DNA of 64,000 nt from assembly GCA_963750715.1 (NCBI GenBank), contig CAVVRP010000008.1, positions 496,001-560,000 on the forward strand. The letters are read 5' to 3'. The notes below the pieces were generated by a model, which did not search any database, was not told the origin of the DNA, and was given only the letters and a program-made list of their open reading frames with translations. The position numbers and the translations under genes were made by a program. Source of the DNA: JAGVSR01 sp963750715. Its GTDB lineage: Bacteria; Pseudomonadota; Alphaproteobacteria; Rhizobiales; Hyphomicrobiaceae. Each line of letters opens with the position of its first letter. The stretch's first letter is position 1. Below, one piece after another: positions 47,131 to 55,216 of this stretch.

Positions 47131-47697
47131 ATGGCCTTTAATGACACCCTCTTCCAATTGGGGATGGACTTAACTCGTTCAAGCCCCGCCCAAGAGGAAG
47201 ACACTGCGCGTGAATTGCGCTCTGCGCATGAGGATCACGACAACGGCGCTTTTCGCGATTCGTTCGTCCGGACGACCGGTCAGCACCTCGTCATCGACCT
47301 TGTCGGTGCCAAACAGCTTCTTTCGGTCAAGTCGGTCGAGCGCGCGCTGAAGGCCGCACTGGACTTTGCTCGCAGCGACGTCATCCAGATAGATGTCCGC
47401 CGCGCTCAGCCCAACGGCTGCGTGAAGGGCATCGCTACGCTCGTCAACGGTCAGGCCGTGATCGAGGCGTGGCTCGAGACCGGTTATGCGGCGGTGGACT
47501 TCACCGGCTGTGGCATCCGTCCCGAAATCGCCATGACAGCGCTTGTCGATGCGTTCGGCGCTCGCGAAGTCATCATCAGGCGTCGCCGCGATGGCAATGA
47601 CGGGGCGCGCTTCAAGAAGGCGTCGCCGGTTCCAGTCGCCAAGTTCCAGCGGGCCGTTCGGCCGGTTACGAAGACGGCGAAGGCTCGCGCAGCCTGA
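47131..47697 (+). CDS. AdoMet decarboxylase (SpeH)-like protein lacking the catalytic serine
   Basis: A 188-residue protein whose residues 50-150 align by eye with bacterial class 1b AdoMetDC: GQHLVIDLVGA, PNGCVKGIATLV, ETGYAAVDFTGCG and RPEIAMTALVDAFG. In SpeH the site of self-cleavage and pyruvoyl formation is E-S-H; here it is N106-G107-Q108. The downstream catalytic His is E112, while the proton-donor Cys is kept as C127. Without Ser no pyruvoyl cofactor can form, so decarboxylation is not expected. There is an N-terminal extension of about 45 residues and a basic tail (KKASPVPVAKFQRAVRPVTKTAKAR). A strong terminator follows. Confidence 0.82.
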   Translation: MAFNDTLFQLGMDLTRSSPAQEEDTARELRSAHEDHDNGAFRDSFVRTTGQHLVIDLVGAKQLLSVKSVERALKAALDFARSDVIQIDVRRAQPNGCVKGIATLVNGQAVIEAWLETGYAAVDFTGCGIRPEIAMTALVDAFGAREVIIRRRRDGNDGARFKKASPVPVAKFQRAVRPVTKTAKARAA

Positions 47698-47739
47698 GTC
47701 CAATCGCCCCCGATCGAAGGTACAATAACATATCAGAAT

Positions 47740-47772
47740 GGGCTGTATCCTCGGGATGCGGCCCGTTTTTTT
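47740..47772 (+). terminator. Rho-independent terminator after the AdoMetDC-like gene
   Basis: GGGCTGTATCC (47740-47750) pairs over about 11 bp, with G-T wobbles, with the complementary arm ending GCGGCCC (47764), around a short loop, then GTTTTTTT. It separates this gene from the convergent mrp gene. Confidence 0.85.
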
Positions 47773-47777
47773 CGCCG

Positions 47778-49304
47778 TCATCCGCGGTCCAATCCTTTGG
47801 CTTCCAGTTCCGCCAGATATTCCTTCCATTTCTTGTCTTTCTGCATGCCGAGCATGTGCAGGTAGGTCCAGTTGAAGAGTCCGGTATCGTGGCCATCGTC
47901 GAAAACGATGCGAACGGCATAATTGCCGACGGGACGCAGCTCCTTGATCTTCACGCTGCGCTTGTTTGGCACCGTCACACGCTGCTCCTTGGAATGTCCC
48001 TGCACTTCGGCTGATGAACTCATCACGCGCAGGAACTCCGCCGACAGCTCATAAACGTCGCGGGTGGCGAACACGACGCCCAGGCTGTCACGTTCCGGAC
48101 TGACTTCCAGCTCGGGCGGCTTGATACCCATGCCGAGCACGTTCTGCAGTTCGGCCCAGGCTCCGGTCGCGATCTCCTTGAAGATCGTTGCGTAGATGCT
48201 GACGGGGTCGCTAGCTGTGATCGGGCGGCCCTCGTCGGACGTCGTGCGGATGTCCATGTGCAGGGGCACCTCGCCGAGGAACGGAACCTTCAGCTTGTTG
48301 GCTTCTGCCTTGGCGCCGCCGTGGCCGAAAATGTCCGAGCGCTCGCCGCACTTAGGGCACAGGAAGTAGCTCATGTTCTCGACAATGCCGAGGATCGGGA
48401 TGTTGACCCGCTTGAACATGCCGATGCCCTTGCGGGCGTCGATCAGCGCGAGGTCTTGCGGCGTCGACACGATCACGGCGCCGGACAGCGGCACTTGCTG
48501 GGCCATGGTCAGCTGCACGTCGCCGGTACCGGGAGGCATGTCGATGACAAGAACGTCGAGGTCGCCCCACAGCACCTCCCGCATCATCTGATTGAGTGCC
48601 TGCACGACCATCGGGCCGCGCCAGACGATGGGCGTGCCTTCGTCGACCATGAAACCCATGGACATGGCCTTGATGCCATGCGCCTCCATCGCGACGATCT
48701 TATTGCCAGTACCCGTGCTGGGCCGGCCCGACAGGCCCAGCAGCCTCGGCTGCGATGGACCGTAGATATCGGCGTCGAGGACGCCGGCCTTCAACCCGAT
48801 CGCCTGGAAGGCCAGTGCGAGATTAACCGCCACTGTCGACTTGCCGACGCCGCCTTTGCCGGACGCCACCGCAATCAGATGCTTGATGCCGGGAATACCC
48901 TGGGCTGGACGCATGCCGGATGCCTGCGGCCCGCGGGGAGGCGCGCTGCGACCCACGGCGCCGACACCGGCTCCGCCGTTGGCGCGCGCCGCCGTGACCC
49001 GCGGGTGCTCGACGACGTTGCCGCCGGGAGGCGGCTTGGCTGCGCGCTGCGCGCCGGACACGTCGGCGGTCAATACGACGGTCGCGCCTGCGACGCCGGG
49101 TAACGCGGAGACGACCTTTTGAGCCGCCTGCCGCAGCGGCTCGAGTTCCGCGGCACGATCCGGCGGGACCGTGATTGAGAAGTAAACTATATCGTCCTTG
49201 ATCAGGATCTCCGATACGAGCCTCAAGGCGACGATGTTCCCGTCGAGATTCGGACCCTTGATCCGGCTCAACGCATCGAGAACCGTCTTCTTGTCTACCG
49301 CCAT
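47778..49304 (-). CDS. Mrp/ApbC Fe-S carrier ATPase fused to a DUF971 domain
   Basis: A 508-residue protein in three parts. An N-terminal MIP18/DUF59 domain (about residues 1-95: LDALSRIKGPNLDGNIVAL) is followed by the Mrp P-loop ATPase (about 135-390) with the deviant Walker A GKGGVGKST and the cluster Cys-x-x-Cys in CPKCGERSD. The C-terminal ~90 residues match DUF971 (RSVKIKELRPVGNYAVRIVFDDG, TGLFNWTYLHMLGM), a domain seen alone or at the N-terminus of gamma-butyrobetaine hydroxylase. Mrp carries 4Fe-4S clusters to apo-proteins. The fusion suggests DUF971 works in the same process. Confidence 0.9.
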   Translation of the reverse strand: MAVDKKTVLDALSRIKGPNLDGNIVALRLVSEILIKDDIVYFSITVPPDRAAELEPLRQAAQKVVSALPGVAGATVVLTADVSGAQRAAKPPPGGNVVEHPRVTAARANGGAGVGAVGRSAPPRGPQASGMRPAQGIPGIKHLIAVASGKGGVGKSTVAVNLALAFQAIGLKAGVLDADIYGPSQPRLLGLSGRPSTGTGNKIVAMEAHGIKAMSMGFMVDEGTPIVWRGPMVVQALNQMMREVLWGDLDVLVIDMPPGTGDVQLTMAQQVPLSGAVIVSTPQDLALIDARKGIGMFKRVNIPILGIVENMSYFLCPKCGERSDIFGHGGAKAEANKLKVPFLGEVPLHMDIRTTSDEGRPITASDPVSIYATIFKEIATGAWAELQNVLGMGIKPPELEVSPERDSLGVVFATRDVYELSAEFLRVMSSSAEVQGHSKEQRVTVPNKRSVKIKELRPVGNYAVRIVFDDGHDTGLFNWTYLHMLGMQKDKKWKEYLAELEAKGLDRG

Positions 49305-49509
49305 CCCGCTTGCCTCCTGACTGAGCCCGGCTCACCGGGCTGGTCGCTTACATCATATATGGAGTCTGTCCAGGCGCCGCCCTAGGGGTCCTGGGGGTGC
49401 GCCGTGCGAGAACCAGCCCTGTCGATAGCGGCGAGAGGCTGGAAGTCGCATAGGCGGACCGCTACAAGGAACCTGCTTCGCCGGATACGGTAAGGGGCGG
49501 GGGGGTGCA

Positions 49510-50106
49510 ATGAAATCTTTGCTTGACCTTTCGCGTGCGATCGATCGCTTCAACGGATGGATCGGGCGATCCGTTTCGTGGCTGGTCGTGGCCGTCGTCG
49601 TAGTCAGTTCCGGCAATGCCATAGTACGCAAGCTTTTCGACGTCAGTTCGAACGCCTGGCTGGAAATCCAGTGGTGGATATTCGCACTGGTGTTCCTGCT
49701 CGCCGCGCCCTGGACGCTTCGCGACAACGGGCACGTGCGCGTGGATGTGCTCAATCATACCTTCTCAAAAAGAACACGCGACATCCTCGAAGTCGTCGGA
49801 CACGTGTTTTTTCTGGTGCCCATGGTGCTGATGATCATCTGGACATCGTCGCATTACGCGACCGTCTCGTTTTTCCAGAATGAGCAATCCAAGGACGCCG
49901 GCGGGTTGCCGCAGTGGCCGATCAAGATGCTGATCCCGATCGCGTTCTCGCTTCTGCTGGTGCAGGGGGTCTCCGAGCTGATCAAGCGGGTGGCCATCAT
50001 GCGCGGCGATCTTTCCGAGAGCGGCGCAGGGCACGGATACCGCCAGACGGTCATGGATTCCGCTCAGGAGCGCGGCGGCCAATCATCTTCATCGTCATCG
50101 TCGTGA
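49510..50106 (+). CDS. TRAP transporter small permease (DctQ-type)
   Basis: The four-helix small membrane subunit of a tripartite ATP-independent periplasmic transporter, 198 residues. WLVVAVVVVSSGNAIVRKLFD is the first helix and W-L-E-I-Q-W-W-I-F-A-L the signature second helix; AAPWTLRDNGHVRVD follows. A long serine-rich tail ends the protein. It precedes the large permease by 48 bases in the same direction. Confidence 0.93.
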   Translation: MKSLLDLSRAIDRFNGWIGRSVSWLVVAVVVVSSGNAIVRKLFDVSSNAWLEIQWWIFALVFLLAAPWTLRDNGHVRVDVLNHTFSKRTRDILEVVGHVFFLVPMVLMIIWTSSHYATVSFFQNEQSKDAGGLPQWPIKMLIPIAFSLLLVQGVSELIKRVAIMRGDLSESGAGHGYRQTVMDSAQERGGQSSSSSSS

Positions 50107-50154
50107 GCTTGCTGCTTTCCATTCCATAAACGGCACGGCCGCAACAGGGCTATT

Positions 50155-52095
50155 GTGACTATGGTCGCTTTCATCGCACAGAACCTTGCGCCGATGATGT
50201 TTGCCGCGCTGGTCGCGTTCCTGCTTGTCGGCTATCCCGTCGCCTTTTCGCTCGGCGCGGTCGGGCTCGTCTTCTTCGTCATCGGCGTGGAACTCGCGCC
50301 CTACTCCGACGGTATGATCAATCTGTCGTGGCCGCTGCTGAACTCGATGCCGGGCCGGATCTATGAGGTGATGCGGAACGACACGCTGCTGGCGATCCCA
50401 TTCTTCACTCTCATGGGGCTTATCCTCGAGCGTTCCAGCATGGCCGAGGATCTACTCGAAACCATCGGGCAGCTATTCGGCAAATTCCGCGGCGGCCTCG
50501 CCTATGCGGTGATCTTCGTGGGAGCGCTCCTGGCGGCCACGACCGGCGTTGTCGCGGCGTCTGTCATCTCGATGGGTCTCATCTCGCTGCCCATCATGAT
50601 GCGCTACGGCTATGACAGGCGGCTGGCATCGGGCACCATCGCGGCATCGGGCACACTGGCGCAGATCATTCCCCCGTCCCTGGTGCTGATCGTCCTGGCC
50701 GATCAGCTCGGCAAGTCGGTCGACGACATGTACAAGGGCGCTCTCATGCCGGGCCTTCTGCTCGCCGCGTCCTATGCGTTTTACGTATTCATCGTGACCA
50801 TTATCAAACCGGATGCCGCGCCGGGACTGCCTGACCATGAAATCGGCCACCGCAAGCTCGACGGTTCGCGCGGATTGCCCTCGCTATGGGTGCTGACGGC
50901 CGCCGCCGCAACGTTCGGCTGGTGGGCCATGAAGGGATCGCACTACACTGACACCAGCCTGTTCATTCTCCAATCCGCGTTCGCGATCTCGTTCGCTCTC
51001 GCGATTGCGCTCGTCGACCGGCTGTTCAAATGGATTACGGGGCGTAGTGCGTTGTCGCCGTTGGCTGAGCGCGTCACGTTCGTCATGGTTCCGCCGCTAC
51101 TGCTGATTTTCCTCGTGCTTGGCACGATCCTGATCGGCATTGCAACGCCGACGGAAGGCGGAGCCATGGGTGCGGTCGGCGCGATGCTTCTGGCAGCCGC
51201 CAAGCGTTACTCAGACAACAATCCGGCGCGCTTCAGCATTGCCATCGTCCGCTCGGCCGCCGAGGCGACGGCGAAGTTGTCCGCATTTGTCATGTTCATC
51301 CTGATCGGGGCGCGCATCTTCTCGCTGACATTCTACGGCGTGAACGGGCACATTTGGGTCGAGCACCTGCTGACGGCGCTGCCTGGCGGCATGTACGGCT
51401 TTATTGTCGCCGTCATGGCGCTCGTATTCATGCTCGCCTTCTTTCTCGACTTCTTCGAGCTCGCCTTCATCATCGTGCCGCTGCTGAAGCCGGCCGCCGA
51501 GGCGATCTTCCGCGTCGCGCCTGAAGCCATCGAGATGGCGAAGGCGCTCGGTTACACGGTCATCATGGCCAAGGATCAAAGCGGCGTCATGCGCGAGATG
51601 GTCGCCGACGTGTCGCCCTTCATCATCTGGTTCGGCGTTCTGCTTGCCGTCAACATGCAGACAAGCTTCATGCATCCCCCGTTCGGGTTCGCGCTGTTCT
51701 ATCTGCGATCGGTAGCGCCAAAGGAACCTTATGCCGACAAGGTGACGGGCCGCATGGCCGATCCCGTGACGACCTCCCAGATCTACTGGGGCGCGGTGCC
51801 CTATGTCGGCATCCAGCTGGCGATGGTGGCAATGGTACTGTTGGTGCCGTCGCTAGTCATGAAACACAAACCGAAGCCACAGTCTTCCACGCAGCCGGGC
51901 ATAGAGCAACGGGCCCCTGTTTCGCCAAGTGTCACGCTCTCGAGCGATGGGCAGTTCAGTCTGCCGCCCGTGCCGCCGACTTTCGACGGCGTTAGTGCCC
52001 CGCCGTACGAAGGTCCGCGCGCGCCGACGCTGGACATGCGTGAATTGCCGAATTTTAACACGAAAGAGCGCGCACTACCGGGTCACGGCAACTGA
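50155..52095 (+). CDS. TRAP transporter large permease (DctM-type), long form
   Basis: The 12-helix Na+-coupled transport subunit. Typical DctM elements are FFTLMGLILERSSMAEDLLETIGQLFG, ASGTLAQIIPPSLVLIVLADQ and TPTEGGAMGAVGAMLLAAAKR. At 646 residues it is about 200 longer than standard DctM. The extra length is a central insertion around the IIKPDAAPGLPDHEIGHRKL region and a proline-rich hydrophilic C-terminus (PVSPSVTLSS to ERALPGHGN). Such long forms occur in the mannitol/chloroaromatic-type subgroup. No solute-binding protein gene lies next to it. GTG 50155 or ATG 50161 are possible starts. Confidence 0.9.
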   Translation: MTMVAFIAQNLAPMMFAALVAFLLVGYPVAFSLGAVGLVFFVIGVELAPYSDGMINLSWPLLNSMPGRIYEVMRNDTLLAIPFFTLMGLILERSSMAEDLLETIGQLFGKFRGGLAYAVIFVGALLAATTGVVAASVISMGLISLPIMMRYGYDRRLASGTIAASGTLAQIIPPSLVLIVLADQLGKSVDDMYKGALMPGLLLAASYAFYVFIVTIIKPDAAPGLPDHEIGHRKLDGSRGLPSLWVLTAAAATFGWWAMKGSHYTDTSLFILQSAFAISFALAIALVDRLFKWITGRSALSPLAERVTFVMVPPLLLIFLVLGTILIGIATPTEGGAMGAVGAMLLAAAKRYSDNNPARFSIAIVRSAAEATAKLSAFVMFILIGARIFSLTFYGVNGHIWVEHLLTALPGGMYGFIVAVMALVFMLAFFLDFFELAFIIVPLLKPAAEAIFRVAPEAIEMAKALGYTVIMAKDQSGVMREMVADVSPFIIWFGVLLAVNMQTSFMHPPFGFALFYLRSVAPKEPYADKVTGRMADPVTTSQIYWGAVPYVGIQLAMVAMVLLVPSLVMKHKPKPQSSTQPGIEQRAPVSPSVTLSSDGQFSLPPVPPTFDGVSAPPYEGPRAPTLDMRELPNFNTKERALPGHGN

Positions 52096-52604
52096 TAACG
52101 GCAACGGCGAACTCGCGGCACGGAGCGGCCCCCCGCACACGTCGCAAGTAGCCCATCAAAACTGGGATTCGATCAATGCGGCGGTAAGACGACGCCGACC
52201 GCAAAACAGATCACTCGATATGAAAAATATGGAATGAAACAGCGCGGAACTCCTCAATAGCGTTGGCGTAACTCCGACATCGCGGGACATCGCGACGGCG
52301 TGGCCTCATGCGATGCCGAGCTTGACCGCGATGATGAACGGACCCATCAACATCGTCATCAAGGATGACAAGGGCGGCATCGCCAACATCACTATCTACA
52401 ACGTGATGCAGTCGAACGGCGTCATTCATCACCGGCGCATCGTGTGTGATGTGGGGTTACGGAGTGCAATCGTGGCCGGCGTCAAGAGCGATCGGAACTC
52501 GTACGGCGCGTCGCCCTCCGGACGATGGTGGGTGTTTCACCGTAGACTGTTCAAGAAGACGTTAGCTGTTTCACGTGAATAAGGGCGTATGAAGCGGGGG
52601 CCGA
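52096..52604. other. Intergenic region with parS-like motif
   Basis: About 510 bases between dctM and the convergent Ntn-hydrolase gene. A plus-strand frame 52313-52582 (89 codons) contains a moderately protein-like segment (PINIVIKDDKGGIANITIYNV is its most regular part), but no good ribosome binding site or known family. The 8-mer TGTTTCAC occurs twice (52533-52540 and 52567-52574), the second inside the parS-like site. Confidence 0.55.
52567..52582. promoter_or_regulatory. parS-like centromere site
   Basis: TGTTTCACGTGAATAA matches the widely conserved chromosomal parS TGTTTCACGTGAAACA at 14 of 16 positions, including the perfect TTCACGTGAA core. parS is bound by ParB and usually lies near the replication origin. 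The location between convergent genes fits a non-coding binding site. The mismatches are confined to the last half-site, which may weaken binding. Confidence 0.55.
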
Positions 52605-53616
52605 TCAGGCGGCTTCCCCCTCCAACGACAGTGGCGCGGTCACAGCGGTCTGGTTTTCGAAGCCTTGCGCAACCAGACGCCCTAAGGCGGCATCCGACAC
52701 CATGGCGATTTCTGGTGTTGGGGTTCAGGATCGGGGACTTGAGCCAGGAAAACGAGGCATCGAACTCCGGCGCCACGGCTCGCATTTGCCTTGCGCGCCC
52801 CGCGCTATCGAAGCCGCGCGCATGGCCGGTCCAGCCGGCCGCGTTCCAGTGGTTGGCGGCCACGCCATCGCCGTCGTGGACACGCGCCTCCGTTTCGCTT
52901 CGCTCGATCACGGTAAGTTCGTCGGGGCGCAGTCCCGCCAGCGAATAAATGCCAGGCGTTGAAATCGGCCGTTCGATCAGCATGGCGCGGGCGTCCGCGA
53001 AACTGCATGCCGCATCAAATACTCTGCGCAGCAAATGTGCCGGCGTCGGGTGCGGCATGGTCCAGACACGGCGGCGGTTGGCCGCCCAGTCGACATAAAA
53101 GAAGCCGGAAGCTTTGCGCATCGGTGCCTGATTAAGTGCGCCGCTGAAGCGCCCGGGGGCTACCGCAGTCAGAACGCCAGTATAGCCGGGCCAAGTCAGC
53201 GCGACGTAGCGGCCGGCGGGAGCGGCGACGCGCGCGGCGACGATGTGGCGTCCCAGGCCCGGCGTCTTCCAGTCGAGCACTCGGACGAGGCGGGCGCTCT
53301 TTCGGTCGGGCGACGGCGCAACGCGGCACGTGCATCCCCATTCGTAATTGACGGAGAAAAAGTATGCGCCCGGCCGCTTCAGCCTGACGGCAATAGCCTC
53401 GATCTCAGGCAGGTGGGCGTTCTGCCACTTGAGCAGCCATCGAAGGGAAACACTGTCGAGCTGCCGCAGGGCTACCGCCGGTATGCGATCGGTTGCAAGG
53501 TCGAGCAACGCGTGCGCACGGTCCTCGAAAGCGAGCAGCGTTGCCATCGGGAAGTCCGTGCCGCAGTCCAGCACTGGTATGTCGTCCCGAACGGGGAGTG
53601 ACGCCGTCTGCGGCAT
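52605..53616 (-). CDS. Ntn-hydrolase-like protein (choloylglycine/NAAA-type), +1 frameshift near the end
   Basis: The frame opens at ATG 53616 and shows a nucleophile-type cysteine in YEWGCTCRV followed by a D-W-K-T-P-G-L-G-R segment, then YVALTWPGYTGVLTAVAPGRF and AANHWNAAGWTGHARGFDS. These resemble the acid-ceramidase/NAAA and choloylglycine-hydrolase superfamily, which cut linear amide bonds. Here the Cys is internal (about residue 95) and not at position 1, so processing must expose it. The reading frame breaks at a TTT (52709-52711); dropping one T gives P-N-T-R-I-A-M-V-S-D and a stop at 52605. No signal peptide. The family is a good guess, not proven. Confidence 0.72.
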
Positions 53617-53938
53617 GCCTGATCGCTCTCGCTTTGGACGGAAGCCGGGTCGCACCCGCAACTGGCTTAGCCGTACGTATGAAGAGATGAAGTGATATAG
53701 GGATTGCCGCGGGCCGGACAGAGGTCGAATTTCGCCCGTCCCCGTTGACTTTGCCCGCCGTTGCCCTGATAAACCGCCTCATCGCGGACCGCTTTTTTGA
53801 AGTGACCGCGGCAACAGCGCTGCCCGAGGCTCTGGCTGGCTTACGCCAACCCATTGAAAGTCCGCGTTAATTCGTGGCGCCACAGGGCGCGATCGAGACC
53901 CAAACCGCGCCACAGATGCGCGAGAAAAAGAGGCAATC
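53617..53938. other. Intergenic region upstream of rplU
   Basis: About 320 bases between divergent genes. It should hold the rplU-rpmA promoter and leader. The rplU start has the ribosome binding site AAAGAGGCAATC. I did not find a recognisable leader motif or RNA gene. Confidence 0.5.
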
Positions 53939-54250
53939 ATGTACGCTGTCATCAAGACAGGCGGCAAGCAGTACCGCGTTTCCAAGGACGACGTCGTCAC
54001 CATCGAGAAGCTGGAAGGCGACGCCGGCAAGACCATCGAATTCACAGAAGTGCTGATGGTCGGCGAAGGCGCCAACGTCAAGGTCGGCAAGCCCGTCGTC
54101 TCCGGCGCCAAGGTCACGGCTGAACTCGTAGAGCAGACGCGCGGTCCCAAGCTCATCGCTTTCAAGAAGCGTCGCCGTAAGAACTCGCGCCGCAAGAAGG
54201 GCCACCGTCAGGATCTGACGACCGTGCGCATCACCGGCATCACAGGCTGA
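53939..54250 (+). CDS. rplU: 50S ribosomal protein L21
   Basis: L21 binds 23S rRNA in the 50S subunit. The opening MYAVIKTGGKQYRVSKDDVV and the basic end GPKLIAFKKRRRKNSRRKKGHRQ are typical. 103 residues, normal. Followed by rpmA after 48 bases, the universal rplU-rpmA-obg order. Confidence 0.97.
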   Translation: MYAVIKTGGKQYRVSKDDVVTIEKLEGDAGKTIEFTEVLMVGEGANVKVGKPVVSGAKVTAELVEQTRGPKLIAFKKRRRKNSRRKKGHRQDLTTVRITGITG

Positions 54251-54298
54251 ATTCATGCGGCGCCTGAAGGCAGCCGCCCCGCAACGAGGACACCCACG

Positions 54299-54571
54299 AT
54301 GGCACAAAAGAAAGCAGGCGGCTCGACGCGTAACGGCCGCGATTCCGAGAGCAAGCGCCTTGGCATCAAGAAGTACGGCGGCGAGCACGTCATCCCCGGG
54401 AACATCCTGTGCCGCCAGCGCGGTACGAAATGGCACCCCGGCGCCAATGTCGGCATGGGCACCGATCACACGATCTTCGCCGTGACCGAGGGCACCGTCG
54501 ACTTCAAGACGAAGCGCAACGGCCGCGTCTACATTTCCGTGCTGCCGGCCAAGGCCGGGGCTGCCGAGTAA
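54299..54571 (+). CDS. rpmA: 50S ribosomal protein L27
   Basis: L27 extends into the peptidyl transferase centre. MAQKKAGGSTRNGRDSESKR and GTKWHPGANVGMGTDHTIFA are the family hallmarks; 90 residues. No cleavable N-terminal extension (the Firmicutes-type) is seen. A hairpin terminator-like structure follows 40 bases downstream. Confidence 0.97.
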   Translation: MAQKKAGGSTRNGRDSESKRLGIKKYGGEHVIPGNILCRQRGTKWHPGANVGMGTDHTIFAVTEGTVDFKTKRNGRVYISVLPAKAGAAE

Positions 54572-54610
54572 ACGCACGCCCGGTCGGCATCAGAATCCCG
54601 CATTTTGGTC

Positions 54611-54644
54611 AGGGGAGATGGGTCGCCATCTCCCCTTTGTCTTT
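54611..54644 (+). terminator. Hairpin after rpmA, likely terminator
   Basis: AGGGGAGATGG (54611-54621) pairs perfectly over 11 bp with CCATCTCCCCT (54626-54636) around a GTCG loop, followed by TTGTCTTT. The T-tract is interrupted, so read-through into the GNAT-obg genes is possible. Confidence 0.75.
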
Positions 54645-54694
54645 CGCGGTCGATACAAGCTAACATCAATCCGGCATCGGCTTCGTGAGGTTTC

Positions 54695-55216
54695 ATGCGT
54701 ACCAAACGGCTGCATTTGCGCCCACTCGTCGATATCGACGCCCAGCGCATCGCCGTACTGGCCGGCGACTGGGACATTGCGCGCATGACGGCGCGCATTC
54801 CCTATCCCTACACCGAGGCGATGGCGCATCAATGGGTCAGCGGCCTCGAACCGGACGAGGTGGTGCGCGGCATCGACTACCGCGGCGAGTTGATTGGCCT
54901 CGTCGGCTACACGCCCCATGACAAAGGCACCGCTGAGATCGGATACTGGATCGGCAAGCCGTGGTGGGGCCAAGGCTTCGCCACCGAGGCTGCGCAAGGC
55001 ATCGTGCGGTATTGCTTCACCAGTGGGCGGCTGGTGCGGCTGTCATGCTGCCATCTGGTCGACAATCCTGGTTCGAAGAGGGTCATCGAAAAGCTCGGCT
55101 TCCGACTCATCGGGCCGGCCCGCGCCTATTGTGAGGCGCGCGGCTGCGAAGTGGACACGCTGCGCTATGAAATGAAGCGCCCGGTATCCGCGATATTCTG
55201 GAGACGGGCCGCATGA
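54695..55216 (+). CDS. GNAT family N-acetyltransferase (RimJ/RimL-like)
   Basis: A RimJ/RimL-type GNAT of 173 residues, opening MRTKRLHLRPLVDIDAQRIA and with the acetyl-CoA motif in IGYWIGKPWWGQGFATEAAQGIV. Other members modify ribosomal proteins or small molecules. It is the GNAT regularly found between rpmA and obg in alphaproteobacteria and overlaps obg in ATGA. The substrate is unknown. Confidence 0.9.
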   Translation: MRTKRLHLRPLVDIDAQRIAVLAGDWDIARMTARIPYPYTEAMAHQWVSGLEPDEVVRGIDYRGELIGLVGYTPHDKGTAEIGYWIGKPWWGQGFATEAAQGIVRYCFTSGRLVRLSCCHLVDNPGSKRVIEKLGFRLIGPARAYCEARGCEVDTLRYEMKRPVSAIFWRRAA

